Of a stretch of 64,000 nucleotides of DNA, positions 25,927 to 34,233 are shown piece after piece. The position numbers and the translations under genes were made by a program. The notes below the pieces were generated by a model that did no database searches, was not told where the DNA came from, and saw nothing but the letters and a program-made list of their open reading frames with translations. Each line of letters starts with the position of its first letter. The stretch's first letter is position 1. The stretch spans positions 51,394-115,393 of the forward strand of contig JAFGFG010000006.1 in assembly GCA_016931255.1 (NCBI GenBank), given 5' to 3'. The DNA is from Candidatus Aenigmatarchaeota archaeon. GTDB lineage: Archaea > Aenigmatarchaeota > Aenigmatarchaeia > QMZP01 > JAFGSV01.

Positions 25927-27183
25927 ATGTACAAAATGATTGCTTACACAGTCCCTGAGATAGAGAAGAAAGCGGGACTGATGTTAGTAAAAGACGCACT
26001 TACAGGAAACATAAAGACAGGAAAATCTGTCAAGAGGCTTGAGAGTTGCGTAAGCGAATACGTTGGAACAAGATATGCTGTTTCATTTTCATCAGGAAGG
26101 TCAGCACTATACAACATATACAAGGCACTTGATTGTGAAGGTAAGAAAGTGCTTCTTCCGTCATACACATGCATACCTGCGCTTGACGGTGCCAGATGGG
26201 CAGGAACGAAGCCATTCTTCGTTGATGTGGACCTTGACACATACAATCCGCTGATAGCAAGAAATGTCCTTAAGGAAAATATCTCAGCATTCACATTAAG
26301 CTACCTTTACGGTCTCATCGGAAATATAAGCGAAGCGCTTGAAATAGCCAGAGACAGCAGCATACCCGTAGTTGAGGACTCAGCCATAGCGCTTGGAGGC
26401 TCATTCGCTGGAAAGAAAGCAGGCGCTTTGGGAGATGCCGGAATGTTCAGCCTTCAGGAATCCAAGATAATCACAGGCTGGAGAGGCGGCGTAGCAACCA
26501 CGAACAGGAAGGATATTTATGAAAAACTCATTGCTCTGAGGAATGAAGAGAAGTTCACACCCTCACCAAAGCTGCTGTTTAACCTCGTTTTCTCATCAAA
26601 AAGAAGATTCTTCTCCCAAAGATATACTTACAGATATACGATGTACGGGCTGAAAAGGCTTATGACATCTGACATGATGGTCGGCATGCTTGGAAACATC
26701 ATGGAATTCAACCCTCTTGAATCTATTGACGGATGGAGCCCGAAGGATATGCCTGAGCATGAGAATGGAAGCCTTTCAAATATACAGGCGACGGTAGCTC
26801 TGGAATCCATGAAGAAGATAAATATCATAGTTAAAAGGAGAAGGGAAATGGCGAAGATATTCCAGGATGAATTATCCAAAATCGATAGCATCCATTATCC
26901 TAAAGACACGAAAGAAGCGAAGCACGCATACGGAAGATTTCCCATAAGGATAGAAGGAAAGGAAAAGGGCATTGTCCGCGCAAAGCTTCTGAAAGCCGGA
27001 ATAGAAACATCATCCAATTACCCTTACATATGCCCGTACACTGCACATATACCGTCATCTTCCCGGTGTAGTTACCCAAATGCATCAGTTGCAGCCAGAG
27101 AAACATTGCTGCTGCCTTTCCATACACTTCTCAGTGATGATGATATCATTTATATCGCAGAAAGCGCAAGGAAAATCAGGTGA
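25927..27183 (+). CDS. DegT/DnrJ/EryC1/StrS family aminotransferase, divergent second copy
   Basis: The 418-residue protein is distinct from the preceding copy. It has SFSSGRSALYNIYKAL (phosphate loop), VLLPSYTCIPALDGARWAG, VVEDSAIALGG (PLP-pairing Asp) and MFSLQESKIITGWRGGV with the probable PLP Lys; the glycines that follow are rearranged relative to the usual T-T-G-E-G-G. A long helical insert at about residues 215-250 is not shared with its neighbour. The sugar substrate is unknown. Transcribed 5 nt after the first aminotransferase. ATG 25936 is an alternative start. Confidence 0.85.
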   Translation: MYKMIAYTVPEIEKKAGLMLVKDALTGNIKTGKSVKRLESCVSEYVGTRYAVSFSSGRSALYNIYKALDCEGKKVLLPSYTCIPALDGARWAGTKPFFVDVDLDTYNPLIARNVLKENISAFTLSYLYGLIGNISEALEIARDSSIPVVEDSAIALGGSFAGKKAGALGDAGMFSLQESKIITGWRGGVATTNRKDIYEKLIALRNEEKFTPSPKLLFNLVFSSKRRFFSQRYTYRYTMYGLKRLMTSDMMVGMLGNIMEFNPLESIDGWSPKDMPEHENGSLSNIQATVALESMKKINIIVKRRREMAKIFQDELSKIDSIHYPKDTKEAKHAYGRFPIRIEGKEKGIVRAKLLKAGIETSSNYPYICPYTAHIPSSSRCSYPNASVAARETLLLPFHTLLSDDDIIYIAESARKIR

Positions 27184-27186
27184 CTT

Positions 27187-27561
27187 ATGTTTTTCAATAA
27201 GCTGAAGCTCATGAAAGAATGCTTTCCTGAGAGCTGGCTAAGGAAGCTTCCACTCCTTTTTTTCAAAGCTGACACAATAGAAGTGAAAGGCGAAATTGCC
27301 TCGATGTGTATTACCAAAGGCGACAGGATAATTTTACTGTGCACAGGAAAGAAACACAGAAGGAAAGGTTATGCGGGGAAGCTTATACGAAGGTCCAAAG
27401 CCACGCAGACCTATACATACGAAGGAAACAAAGCAGGGCTGAACGCATGGATTAAGAACGGTTTCCGACTTGTAAATACAGTTGATTCTCCTTTCGGGAG
27501 AAGGCATATCCTGATCAGGAAGGCTTCTTCGGGAAGTCGTAAACCCCCATCCTCATCCTGA
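27187..27561 (+). CDS. Small GNAT-like acetyltransferase domain protein
   Basis: The 124-residue protein has KKHRRKGYAGKLIRRS, which fits the acetyl-CoA pyrophosphate-binding motif of GNAT enzymes (R/Q-x-x-G-x-A). NKAGLNAWIKNGFRLV resembles the later N-x-x-A-x-x-x-Y-x-x-x-G-F helix. The domain is short: the first strands are compressed. Following two aminotransferases, N-acylation of the new amino sugar is a reasonable inference. The ATG follows CAGGTGACTT, which contains the previous stop. The last 47 bp run antisense into the convergent glycosyltransferase, so the Ser/Pro tail may be non-functional sequence. Confidence 0.65.
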   Translation: MFFNKLKLMKECFPESWLRKLPLLFFKADTIEVKGEIASMCITKGDRIILLCTGKKHRRKGYAGKLIRRSKATQTYTYEGNKAGLNAWIKNGFRLVNTVDSPFGRRHILIRKASSGSRKPPSSS

Positions 27562-28234
27562 GCCAGACCCTTATTATCTCGGGTCCTCCCTTGAGGAACT
27601 TCCTGCTCATCTTGTACTTAGACTTTCCTTTTTTCCTCTCGCAGTGCCTTATCACGACTTCACCGATTTTCTTTGCGCCTCTTCTGACAGTCATTGGTAT
27701 CAGGTACCTGTGGTCATTTCCTCTCAGGGGAAGGTCCTTCACAAGGCTTCTCTTCACAGCTGTGTAATTGCTTGCTGCGTCAAGTACCGGGCAGTTGAAG
27801 AAAATCAGCATGAGAAGGTTGTAGAACCTTGATATAAGCCTGAGCCAGAAATCATGCTTCCTGTGCTCCCTTATACCGTTTATCACGTCATAGCCGTCGT
27901 TTATCTTTGCAAGGAAGAGAGGAATATCCTCAGGCGTCACCTGAAGGTCTCCGTCCATTGTTATTATGAAATCCCCTCTGGCGTTGTCAAAGCCTGTTTT
28001 GAAGCAGCCTGTCTGGCCGCCACGCTTCTCGTGCCTGATGTACCTGAGGTTACGGTTCTTCTTCACGAGCCTGTTCATGATGACATGCGTGCTGTCAGTG
28101 CTGGCATCATCGACTATGATGAATTCCCAGTCATTCATCAGGGCTTTCTTGAGCGTCTTCGTGGTTCTCTCGGTGAGTTCTTCCAGAACTTCCGATTCGT
28201 TATATACAGGTGACACGACCGTTATTTTTACCAT
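27515..28234 (-). CDS. Glycosyltransferase family 2, dolichyl-phosphate mannose synthase-like
   Basis: The 239-residue GT-A enzyme lacks membrane anchors. It has VVSPVYNESEVLEELTER, FIIVDDASTDST, RGGQTGCFKTGFDNARGDF and TMDGDLQVTPEDIPLFL (the D-x-D/QD metal site), and a C-terminal HCERKKGKSKYKMSR typical of DPM synthase relatives. It probably loads a sugar onto a polyprenyl phosphate for use by membrane glycosyltransferases such as the GT-C enzyme at 31.5 kb. Leaderless by TATA spacing. Divergent from the UPF0104 gene. Confidence 0.88.
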   Translation of the reverse strand: MVKITVVSPVYNESEVLEELTERTTKTLKKALMNDWEFIIVDDASTDSTHVIMNRLVKKNRNLRYIRHEKRGGQTGCFKTGFDNARGDFIITMDGDLQVTPEDIPLFLAKINDGYDVINGIREHRKHDFWLRLISRFYNLLMLIFFNCPVLDAASNYTAVKRSLVKDLPLRGNDHRYLIPMTVRRGAKKIGEVVIRHCERKKGKSKYKMSRKFLKGGPEIIRVWLRMRMGVYDFPKKPS

Positions 28235-28256
28235 AAGAAAGACACCAACAGAAACT

Positions 28257-28290
28257 ATTTATAATTTAGGTGTATGACCATCTTAAATAT
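28257..28290. promoter_or_regulatory. Divergent promoter pair, GT2 (-) and UPF0104 (+)
   Basis: TTTATAAT (28257-28264, read leftward) is centred 27 nt before ATG 28234, and TTAAATAT (28283-28290) is centred about 25 nt before ATG 28311. Both genes are predicted to be leaderless. Here the two boxes stand apart, unlike the fused or interlocked cases at 23.8 and 9.5 kb. Confidence 0.55.
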
Positions 28291-28310
28291 ACAATAGGCA
28301 TTCTCTTATT

Positions 28311-29285
28311 ATGGGTATCAAACATCTCGGAAAGCTGCTGTTCAGTGTCTCGATAATAGCGTTGCTTCTCTGGCTGGCGAACCCCGAGAAAGTGGCTGAA
28401 TCAACAGCTTCAGCAGATATTATTCTCCTTTTACTTGCCGCCGCCATAACCATCCCCATGTTAGTCATGTCATTCGTTAGATGGCATTTTTTCCTGAAGG
28501 CCTCTGATGTGGAAATGAAGCTTACGGAATCGTCAAAAATATACATGATAGGGATGTTCTTCTCGCTGGTAACACCCTCGAAACTCGGAAGCCTTGTAAG
28601 ATTTTACTATCTTAAGCGCGACCATAATGTTGCATCGGGTTCAGCATTCTCGCTTTCGATGATAGACAAGCTTTTTGATATAGCTGTGATAGTGGCCGTC
28701 TCATCTACGGGTGCTCTGATGTTCACAGGAATAACAGTCGCTGTCATACCCGCACCGCTGATAGTTGGGATAGCCGTGACACTTGTCCTTGGATATATTC
28801 TTCTTAGCAGGAGAGCATTCGTTAGTGTACTTTCATTCATACTTTCAAGAGTCGGGTTCGCCGCCAAGCTATTCAATGTGAAAAAAATTGAATCTGAGAA
28901 GACCGCAGATAATATATACAAGCCAATAGGAGCTCTCAGACGGAAGCCCAGATATCTCATCTTAGTGACTGTGCTGTCTTTCGCATACTGGTTTACCTAC
29001 GGAATACAGCTTTCACTGCTGGCCGCCTCGTTCGGTTTCTCAATAGAGCCGCAAATTTCATTCCTTGTTGTGTGCATGGGTACACTGGCTGGAATGCTCC
29101 CTCTGACAGCAGGGGGAATAGGCACGAGGGATGCAATGATTGTGTATTTGCTGGCAATATTGGGGCTGCAGTATGAGACAGGTGTGGTCATATCTATATT
29201 GATTTTCGTCATAACGCATCTAGTCATTTCGGTCTCAGGCGGTCTTGTCTACATATTCCACGGCACAAAAAAGAAATGTTTATAA
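28311..29285 (+). CDS. UPF0104/AglD-like membrane protein (lysylphosphatidylglycerol synthase TM-region fold)
   Basis: The 324-residue integral membrane protein has about 8-9 hydrophobic helices. Family signatures include FVRWHFFLKASDVEM, MFFSLVTPSKLGSLVRFYYL (the conserved P-x-x-x-G-x-x-x-R stretch) and ALSFSMIDKLFDI-like positions, and LPLTAGGIGTRDAMI near the C-terminus. Relatives in archaea, such as AglD, work in N-glycan assembly or lipid-linked sugar handling. It is divergent from a DPM-synthase-like gene, the same pairing found in other archaeal glycan loci. Exact role unknown. Confidence 0.82.
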   Translation: MGIKHLGKLLFSVSIIALLLWLANPEKVAESTASADIILLLLAAAITIPMLVMSFVRWHFFLKASDVEMKLTESSKIYMIGMFFSLVTPSKLGSLVRFYYLKRDHNVASGSAFSLSMIDKLFDIAVIVAVSSTGALMFTGITVAVIPAPLIVGIAVTLVLGYILLSRRAFVSVLSFILSRVGFAAKLFNVKKIESEKTADNIYKPIGALRRKPRYLILVTVLSFAYWFTYGIQLSLLAASFGFSIEPQISFLVVCMGTLAGMLPLTAGGIGTRDAMIVYLLAILGLQYETGVVISILIFVITHLVISVSGGLVYIFHGTKKKCL

Positions 29286-29308
29286 CTTTAAGAGCCAAGT
29301 TAGTTTTC

Positions 29309-30718
29309 ATGAAAGTAACTCTGGTTATGCCGCCTTTTTATATGAAAAACCGGTATGACAAGGGTCTGGAAAAGATAGGGTCGATACTGCCACCCCTCGG
29401 TCTTCTGTATATAGCGTCCGTTCTGGAGAAAGATGGTCATGAGGTCGTTGTGGTTGATTCGCAGTTTCATAGCTGGAGCCATGAAAGAACAATTAGTGAA
29501 TGCAGAAAAACAAAGCCTGATGTAGTCGGAATTTACTGCAACACTTCTAATTACACCTATGCTGTGCAGCTTGCAGACCTGCTCAAGAAGATGGGCATGA
29601 CGACTGTCCTCGGCGGGCCCCATGTCACCACGAGTCCCTCTGAAGTTCTTTCCAATGATGGTGTTGATTACGTGGTGTTCGGCGAGGGGGAATATGCAAT
29701 GGCTGAACTCGTTTCATATCTATCGGGAAAAAAGAAAAAAATAGCCGCAATAAAGGGTGTTGGATACAAGGATTCATCAGGCAGACCAATAATCAATGAA
29801 CCGAGAAAGTTTATCGAAAACCTTGACGAGATTCCATTTCCTGCAAGGCATCTTGTGGACATAAAGAAATATAGGCCATCCCCGAATCAGTACAAAAGGC
29901 TGCCCAATACAACCATTATGGCAAGCAGAGGATGCCCTTTCAACTGCAGCTTTTGCGACACGAAGCGAATATGGGGAAGGGGGTACAGGTACAGGTCTGT
30001 TGAGAATGTCATAGATGAGATAAAACATCTGGTCAATGATTATGGTATAAAGGATGTGAACTTCTGGGACGACCTCTGGGGAGTGAACAAGGAATGGGTA
30101 AACAACTTCTGTGATGCGGTGGAAAGGGATAAGCTTGACATAACGTGGACATGCGAATGCAGGGTTAATACAGTCAGTCCCGAAATACTGAAAATAATGA
30201 AGAGTGCAGGATGCTGGGCAATATTCTACGGCGTTGAGAGTCTTGATCAGGATGTTCTTGATGCCATAAACAAGAAAACGAATGTGGATATGATAGAGAA
30301 TGCCATAAGATGGACGAAGGATGCTGGTATAGAAGTCAGGGCAAACTTCATTCTCGCACTTCCGAGGGAGACCCCTGCAAAGGTCAGGAAGATGGTAGGA
30401 AGGCTGAAGAGGCTGAATCCTGATTACGTCAAGTTCAACGTACTCACTCCGTACCCCGGAACAAGAATATATGAAGAAATAAAAGATGGTAAATGGGGAA
30501 CTATGGTAAGCGAAAAATACGACAAGCTTACAGGATACTTCGCGACATTCGTTCCTAAAGGATACAAGAACGTTGATGAAATCAACAGAATAAAGAAGTA
30601 TGCTTACAGAAGCTATTATATGAGACCTAGTTTCATAATTTCAAAAATGATGTCAGTGCGCAATTACGAGGACCTGAAAAGAATTGTCAAAGGCGGCCTT
30701 GCGATATTATCAATTTAA
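29309..30718 (+). CDS. B12-binding domain radical SAM protein (2 of 3)
   Basis: The 469-residue protein starts MKVTLVMPPFYMKNRYD, and has PPLGLLYIASVLEKDGHEV and VLGGPHVTTSPSEVL (cobalamin domain, about residues 95-110). SRGCPFNCSFCDTKRIWG carries the cluster cysteines near residue 209, and FWDDLWGVN and FYGVESLDQDVLDAI belong to the barrel. ATG 29309 is chosen because it lies 27 nt past TTTATAAC and puts the Rossmann strand first; an ATG at 29276 in frame is rejected. It is only distantly similar to copies 1 and 3, so each probably has a different substrate. A methyltransferase follows. Confidence 0.88.
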   Translation: MKVTLVMPPFYMKNRYDKGLEKIGSILPPLGLLYIASVLEKDGHEVVVVDSQFHSWSHERTISECRKTKPDVVGIYCNTSNYTYAVQLADLLKKMGMTTVLGGPHVTTSPSEVLSNDGVDYVVFGEGEYAMAELVSYLSGKKKKIAAIKGVGYKDSSGRPIINEPRKFIENLDEIPFPARHLVDIKKYRPSPNQYKRLPNTTIMASRGCPFNCSFCDTKRIWGRGYRYRSVENVIDEIKHLVNDYGIKDVNFWDDLWGVNKEWVNNFCDAVERDKLDITWTCECRVNTVSPEILKIMKSAGCWAIFYGVESLDQDVLDAINKKTNVDMIENAIRWTKDAGIEVRANFILALPRETPAKVRKMVGRLKRLNPDYVKFNVLTPYPGTRIYEEIKDGKWGTMVSEKYDKLTGYFATFVPKGYKNVDEINRIKKYAYRSYYMRPSFIISKMMSVRNYEDLKRIVKGGLAILSI

Positions 30719-30741
30719 TAATTCAACAGACAATCTTCTTT

Positions 30742-31491
30742 ATGCTGGACAAGAGGTTAAGCCCGAACTACAGCAACAAGATGCTCTTTGCCAGAAAGCA
30801 CCTTGACGGATGCAGGAGCGTGCTTGACGTAGGCTGCGGCCAGGGTGACTATTTTCCGATGTACATGGAAATGAATGTGAAATACTGTGGCATAGACATT
30901 GATCCGCGCGTAGCCAAAGGAAATGAACGCATCAAGGTCGCGAGCAGCGAAAGGATACCATTCGGGGACAATGAATTTGATGCTATTGTCATCATGGATG
31001 TTATCGAGCATGTTGCCGATGACATCAAGTCAATCTCAGAGATACATCGAGTGCTTTCACCGAAAGGAAAACTCATCATTAGCGTCCCGAATGCACGATT
31101 CCCGTTCACGTATGATCCTGTCAACGGATTTCTCAGGTTTTTCGGAAGGCACATCCCGATAGGTGCATGGTCATGGGGTCACAGAAGGCTTTACAGGCGG
31201 GAGGAAATAACAAGACTCGTGGAATCATCGGGATTTGAGATATTGGGAGTAGAGGAAGTCACGCATGCATTCGTTTCATCATTCATATCATACATACCGT
31301 ACATGATGATGCACGCAGTTTCACCATTGCTGAAAAAGCTGGGCTTAAGGAAAAGCGAAATAAAAGTGGAAGAAAAGAAGAAAATATCCGGACCGATTTC
31401 CAGAATATACGGATTTCTGAATCATATTGACAGGAAATATTTCTCCAAAACCCACGGAACAACAATATGCATATACGCAGTCAAAAAATAA
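30742..31491 (+). CDS. Class I SAM-dependent methyltransferase
   Basis: The 249-residue protein has SVLDVGCGQGDYFPMY (motif I), YCGIDIDPRVAKG (motif II), IPFGDNEFDAIVIMDVIEHV (motif IV) and SPKGKLIISVPNARFPF. A following RHIPIGAWSWGHRRLYRREEI segment is typical of methyltransferases found in glycan clusters. The C-terminal 80 residues include hydrophobic FVSSFISYIPYMMMHAV, perhaps membrane-associating. A TATA-like ATTTAATAA about 25 nt before the ATG makes it leaderless. Acceptor unknown. Confidence 0.86.
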   Translation: MLDKRLSPNYSNKMLFARKHLDGCRSVLDVGCGQGDYFPMYMEMNVKYCGIDIDPRVAKGNERIKVASSERIPFGDNEFDAIVIMDVIEHVADDIKSISEIHRVLSPKGKLIISVPNARFPFTYDPVNGFLRFFGRHIPIGAWSWGHRRLYRREEITRLVESSGFEILGVEEVTHAFVSSFISYIPYMMMHAVSPLLKKLGLRKSEIKVEEKKKISGPISRIYGFLNHIDRKYFSKTHGTTICIYAVKK

Positions 31492-31521
31492 CTTTATTAA
31501 AAATATCTTCAATGTCTTGTT

Positions 31522-33315
31522 ATGTCTGATTATTTCAGGTTATTCAGGAATATTGACAGCCTTGCATTGCTCTTAGTCATATTGTATCTTACGCTGGCTT
31601 TGTCAACGGTCTGGACAACAGGAATTACATGGGACGAGAACCGATACATAGCGCAGTCCAAGGCGAGGGCATATTCCATATACACTACGCTTACCGGAAA
31701 ACCGGGATTGGATATTTGCAGGCTTGACATTGTCAGGCTTGACGACCCCGACTGGCATACGCGCTGCTGGGAGGGAAGACCCAGAAGTCTTTCCACTTTC
31801 TCAGGACTCATATGGGCTGGCACATGGTACATGAGCGGCCAGAGCCTCGATGTTATGCAGTCCATAACCGCAAACAGGCTAGGCACGATAATACTGACGG
31901 GAATTGGTCTCTACATACTATTCCTTTTCACTTCAAGGGCATTCAGCCGGAGAGTGGCGTTTTTCTCAACACTTGCACTCATCTTCATGCCGAGGTTCTT
32001 CGCGCATTCGAAGTACCTGCTTTTCGACCTGTCTTCCGCAATTTTCTGGGTCGTGACATTATGGATATTCTGGGAGGGAATGAAGAACTGGAAGTATGGA
32101 ATTTTCAGTGGCGTTGCATTCGGCATAGCGCTTACCACAAAGGCCATGTCGTACTTCATACCGGTTGCACTGTTAGTATGGCTTCTTGTCAGCTACCGTG
32201 ACAGGCTTATGCCATTCATTTCATCGCGGAGAAACTTCATTCCCGGAAAGAGTAACATCGTATTCTTCTCGTTCATTCTCATAACACCAGTGATATTCTT
32301 CCTTCTGTATACATGGCTCTGGTATGATACCGCAGAAAGGATATTCTACTTATTGGGGTATTATGGAGGTCACCTTGAGACAGGCGCAACAGCAGCATTC
32401 TTCATGGGAGAGAACCTTGAGAGGGGAAACTTCATGATGAATGCGACAATGATGTTGTCAACTATACCGGCTTTCATATTGGTATTATCTGTCGTCGGTA
32501 TATTCAGGGCGCTGAAAGATACAATCACACTCGACAATCGGGTTTCGTCTCTTATACTAATATCAGCGGCGATGCCTTTGATTGTTCTCGGTGCCATACA
32601 GATAGCGTACAACGGCTCCCAGGAGCTTATGCCTTCACTTCCATTCGTAGCCATACTGGCAGGGATTGGCGCTGACCATCTACTCTCATGGCTCAAAAGT
32701 TCCGGAAAACTCTCAATGATGTCGAAGAAAACAGGACTTGATAAAAAGTCATTGCATCTACTAATCATGTTTATTATAGCGGCCGGGATAATTGTTCCCG
32801 GAACAATTGCCATTTACAAGGGTCACAACGACGCCTACTACAATGAGTTCTTTGGTGGTCCGCTAGGCATCTATAACAGCAAACTGCTTGAGAGTGAGTG
32901 GTCAGGGGAGGCTTATCTGGAACTGGTTCCATGGCTTAATGAGAATGTGCCTGCTGACGGAACGATATACGTTCCATTTGCACACAATCTCCTCAATACA
33001 TACAAATACGGTGACATAGGACAGATAACAGAGAGGCTTGACACATCGTCCGGCTCTCTCGGTCAGTTCAACTTTGAACAGGAAACCATACTGAGAAAGG
33101 ACATAAACATAATAAGCTATCAGGATGCAGTCGACAATCCGGATACGATGGAAGATATCGATTTCGTAGTGTTGATGACAAGATTTTCATTCTACGATTC
33201 GGAAATTTACATAAACAATCTCTCCAGAACATGCCTTAAAAACAGAGAGCCTTCCTATACAGTTGCTCTTGACGATGCTCCACTGGTATGGGTATTCGAA
33301 ACACCATGCGGTTAA
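31522..33315 (+). CDS. GT-C membrane glycosyltransferase (GT39/ArnT-like)
   Basis: The 597-residue protein has an N-terminal membrane segment followed by TTGITWDENRYI. The acidic Asp-Glu pair in the first external loop is the catalytic signature of polyprenyl-phosphate-sugar-dependent GT-C enzymes. About 9-10 further helices follow, then a soluble C-terminal domain of some 150 residues. MPRFFAHSKYLLFD matches the second conserved loop. It would transfer a sugar from a polyprenyl phosphate outside the cell, using the product of a DPM-synthase-like enzyme. Leaderless by spacing from ATTAAAAAT. It overlaps the next gene's stop by TTAA. Confidence 0.87.
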   Translation: MSDYFRLFRNIDSLALLLVILYLTLALSTVWTTGITWDENRYIAQSKARAYSIYTTLTGKPGLDICRLDIVRLDDPDWHTRCWEGRPRSLSTFSGLIWAGTWYMSGQSLDVMQSITANRLGTIILTGIGLYILFLFTSRAFSRRVAFFSTLALIFMPRFFAHSKYLLFDLSSAIFWVVTLWIFWEGMKNWKYGIFSGVAFGIALTTKAMSYFIPVALLVWLLVSYRDRLMPFISSRRNFIPGKSNIVFFSFILITPVIFFLLYTWLWYDTAERIFYLLGYYGGHLETGATAAFFMGENLERGNFMMNATMMLSTIPAFILVLSVVGIFRALKDTITLDNRVSSLILISAAMPLIVLGAIQIAYNGSQELMPSLPFVAILAGIGADHLLSWLKSSGKLSMMSKKTGLDKKSLHLLIMFIIAAGIIVPGTIAIYKGHNDAYYNEFFGGPLGIYNSKLLESEWSGEAYLELVPWLNENVPADGTIYVPFAHNLLNTYKYGDIGQITERLDTSSGSLGQFNFEQETILRKDINIISYQDAVDNPDTMEDIDFVVLMTRFSFYDSEIYINNLSRTCLKNREPSYTVALDDAPLVWVFETPCG

Positions 33316-34229
33316 AACATCCTTCTGAGGCCTGTCATCACGCCCCATAAATGGGCGAGCTGCTTTAGTGTCTGGATGAAGGGGAATGTGAGAAGCACAC
33401 GGCCTTTCGAGACCTTGATTCCTATGTAGGAATAGAAAAGGAAAAGTGCAAGTATCTGCAGCGTGGGCACCACTATGAGAGGCTGAAAGAGCAGTGACCC
33501 TGCGGCTGATAATATCAGCAGCGGCATGTACAATGCCTTCGCGAAGAATCCCTTTCCAATGAATTCCCTATGCTTCGTGCACATGTAAGGATAATTCTTT
33601 CCGTATGTGTACCATTTCCTCATCACCCCACGCATTGAGGTCGGATGATAGTGCTTCACTGACAGCCTCCTGTCGAAAAGCATTTTCCAGCCCTTCTTTC
33701 GCAGGCGCATGTTGAATTCCGTGTCCACGCCGAGCACCATTGATTCGTCGTAGCGCTCGTTCCCTATGGATTCCCTTCTCAGAAGCAGGTTCATAGTGGC
33801 CAATGAATCCACGTACTTTCTGTCCACGGACTTGTCGATACCATAAATCCTCGAGCCTATGACCTCCGATATTACACCCTTATCCGCGCTGAGTCCGAGC
33901 CCTCCGACTCCTGCCACATGCTTCTCAGAAGCGATGACATCCAATGCCTTTTTTGCCCAGTTCGCAGGCAGCACGACATCAGAATCCACGAAAGCTATGT
34001 AGTTGCCTTTGGCGCTGTTGAGGCCTGCGTTTCTGGCGCATGGCTCTCCCTCTTTCTTCTCAAAAACATATTTCACATTGTATTTCTTTATTATTTTTGC
34101 GGTGCTGTCAGTTGAATTGTTATCCACTGCTATTACTTCTTTTTTCACGTCCTGAGCAAGAACAGACTCCAAGCATTTTGCTATGGTCTTCTCGGAATTG
34201 TAAGCGGGTATTATGAATGAAATGAGCAT
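33312..34229 (-). CDS. Glycosyltransferase family 2
   Basis: The 305-residue GT-A enzyme has FIIPAYNSEKTIAKCLESVL, VIAVDNNSTDSTAKII, GEPCARNAGLNSAKGNYIAF, FVDSDVVLP (D-x-D) and GVDTEFNMRLRKKGWKM, the acceptor-side E/D-x-E-x-x-x-R element. The C-terminus has one or two hydrophobic helices (LYMPLLILSAAGSLLF, LQILALFLFYSYIGI) that would hold it at the membrane. Third gene of a leftward operon (36782 to 33312), starting 4 nt after the radical SAM stop with AAGTGATGTC as its ribosome site. Confidence 0.9.
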   Translation of the reverse strand: MLISFIIPAYNSEKTIAKCLESVLAQDVKKEVIAVDNNSTDSTAKIIKKYNVKYVFEKKEGEPCARNAGLNSAKGNYIAFVDSDVVLPANWAKKALDVIASEKHVAGVGGLGLSADKGVISEVIGSRIYGIDKSVDRKYVDSLATMNLLLRRESIGNERYDESMVLGVDTEFNMRLRKKGWKMLFDRRLSVKHYHPTSMRGVMRKWYTYGKNYPYMCTKHREFIGKGFFAKALYMPLLILSAAGSLLFQPLIVVPTLQILALFLFYSYIGIKVSKGRVLLTFPFIQTLKQLAHLWGVMTGLRRMF

Positions 34230-34233
34230 GACA

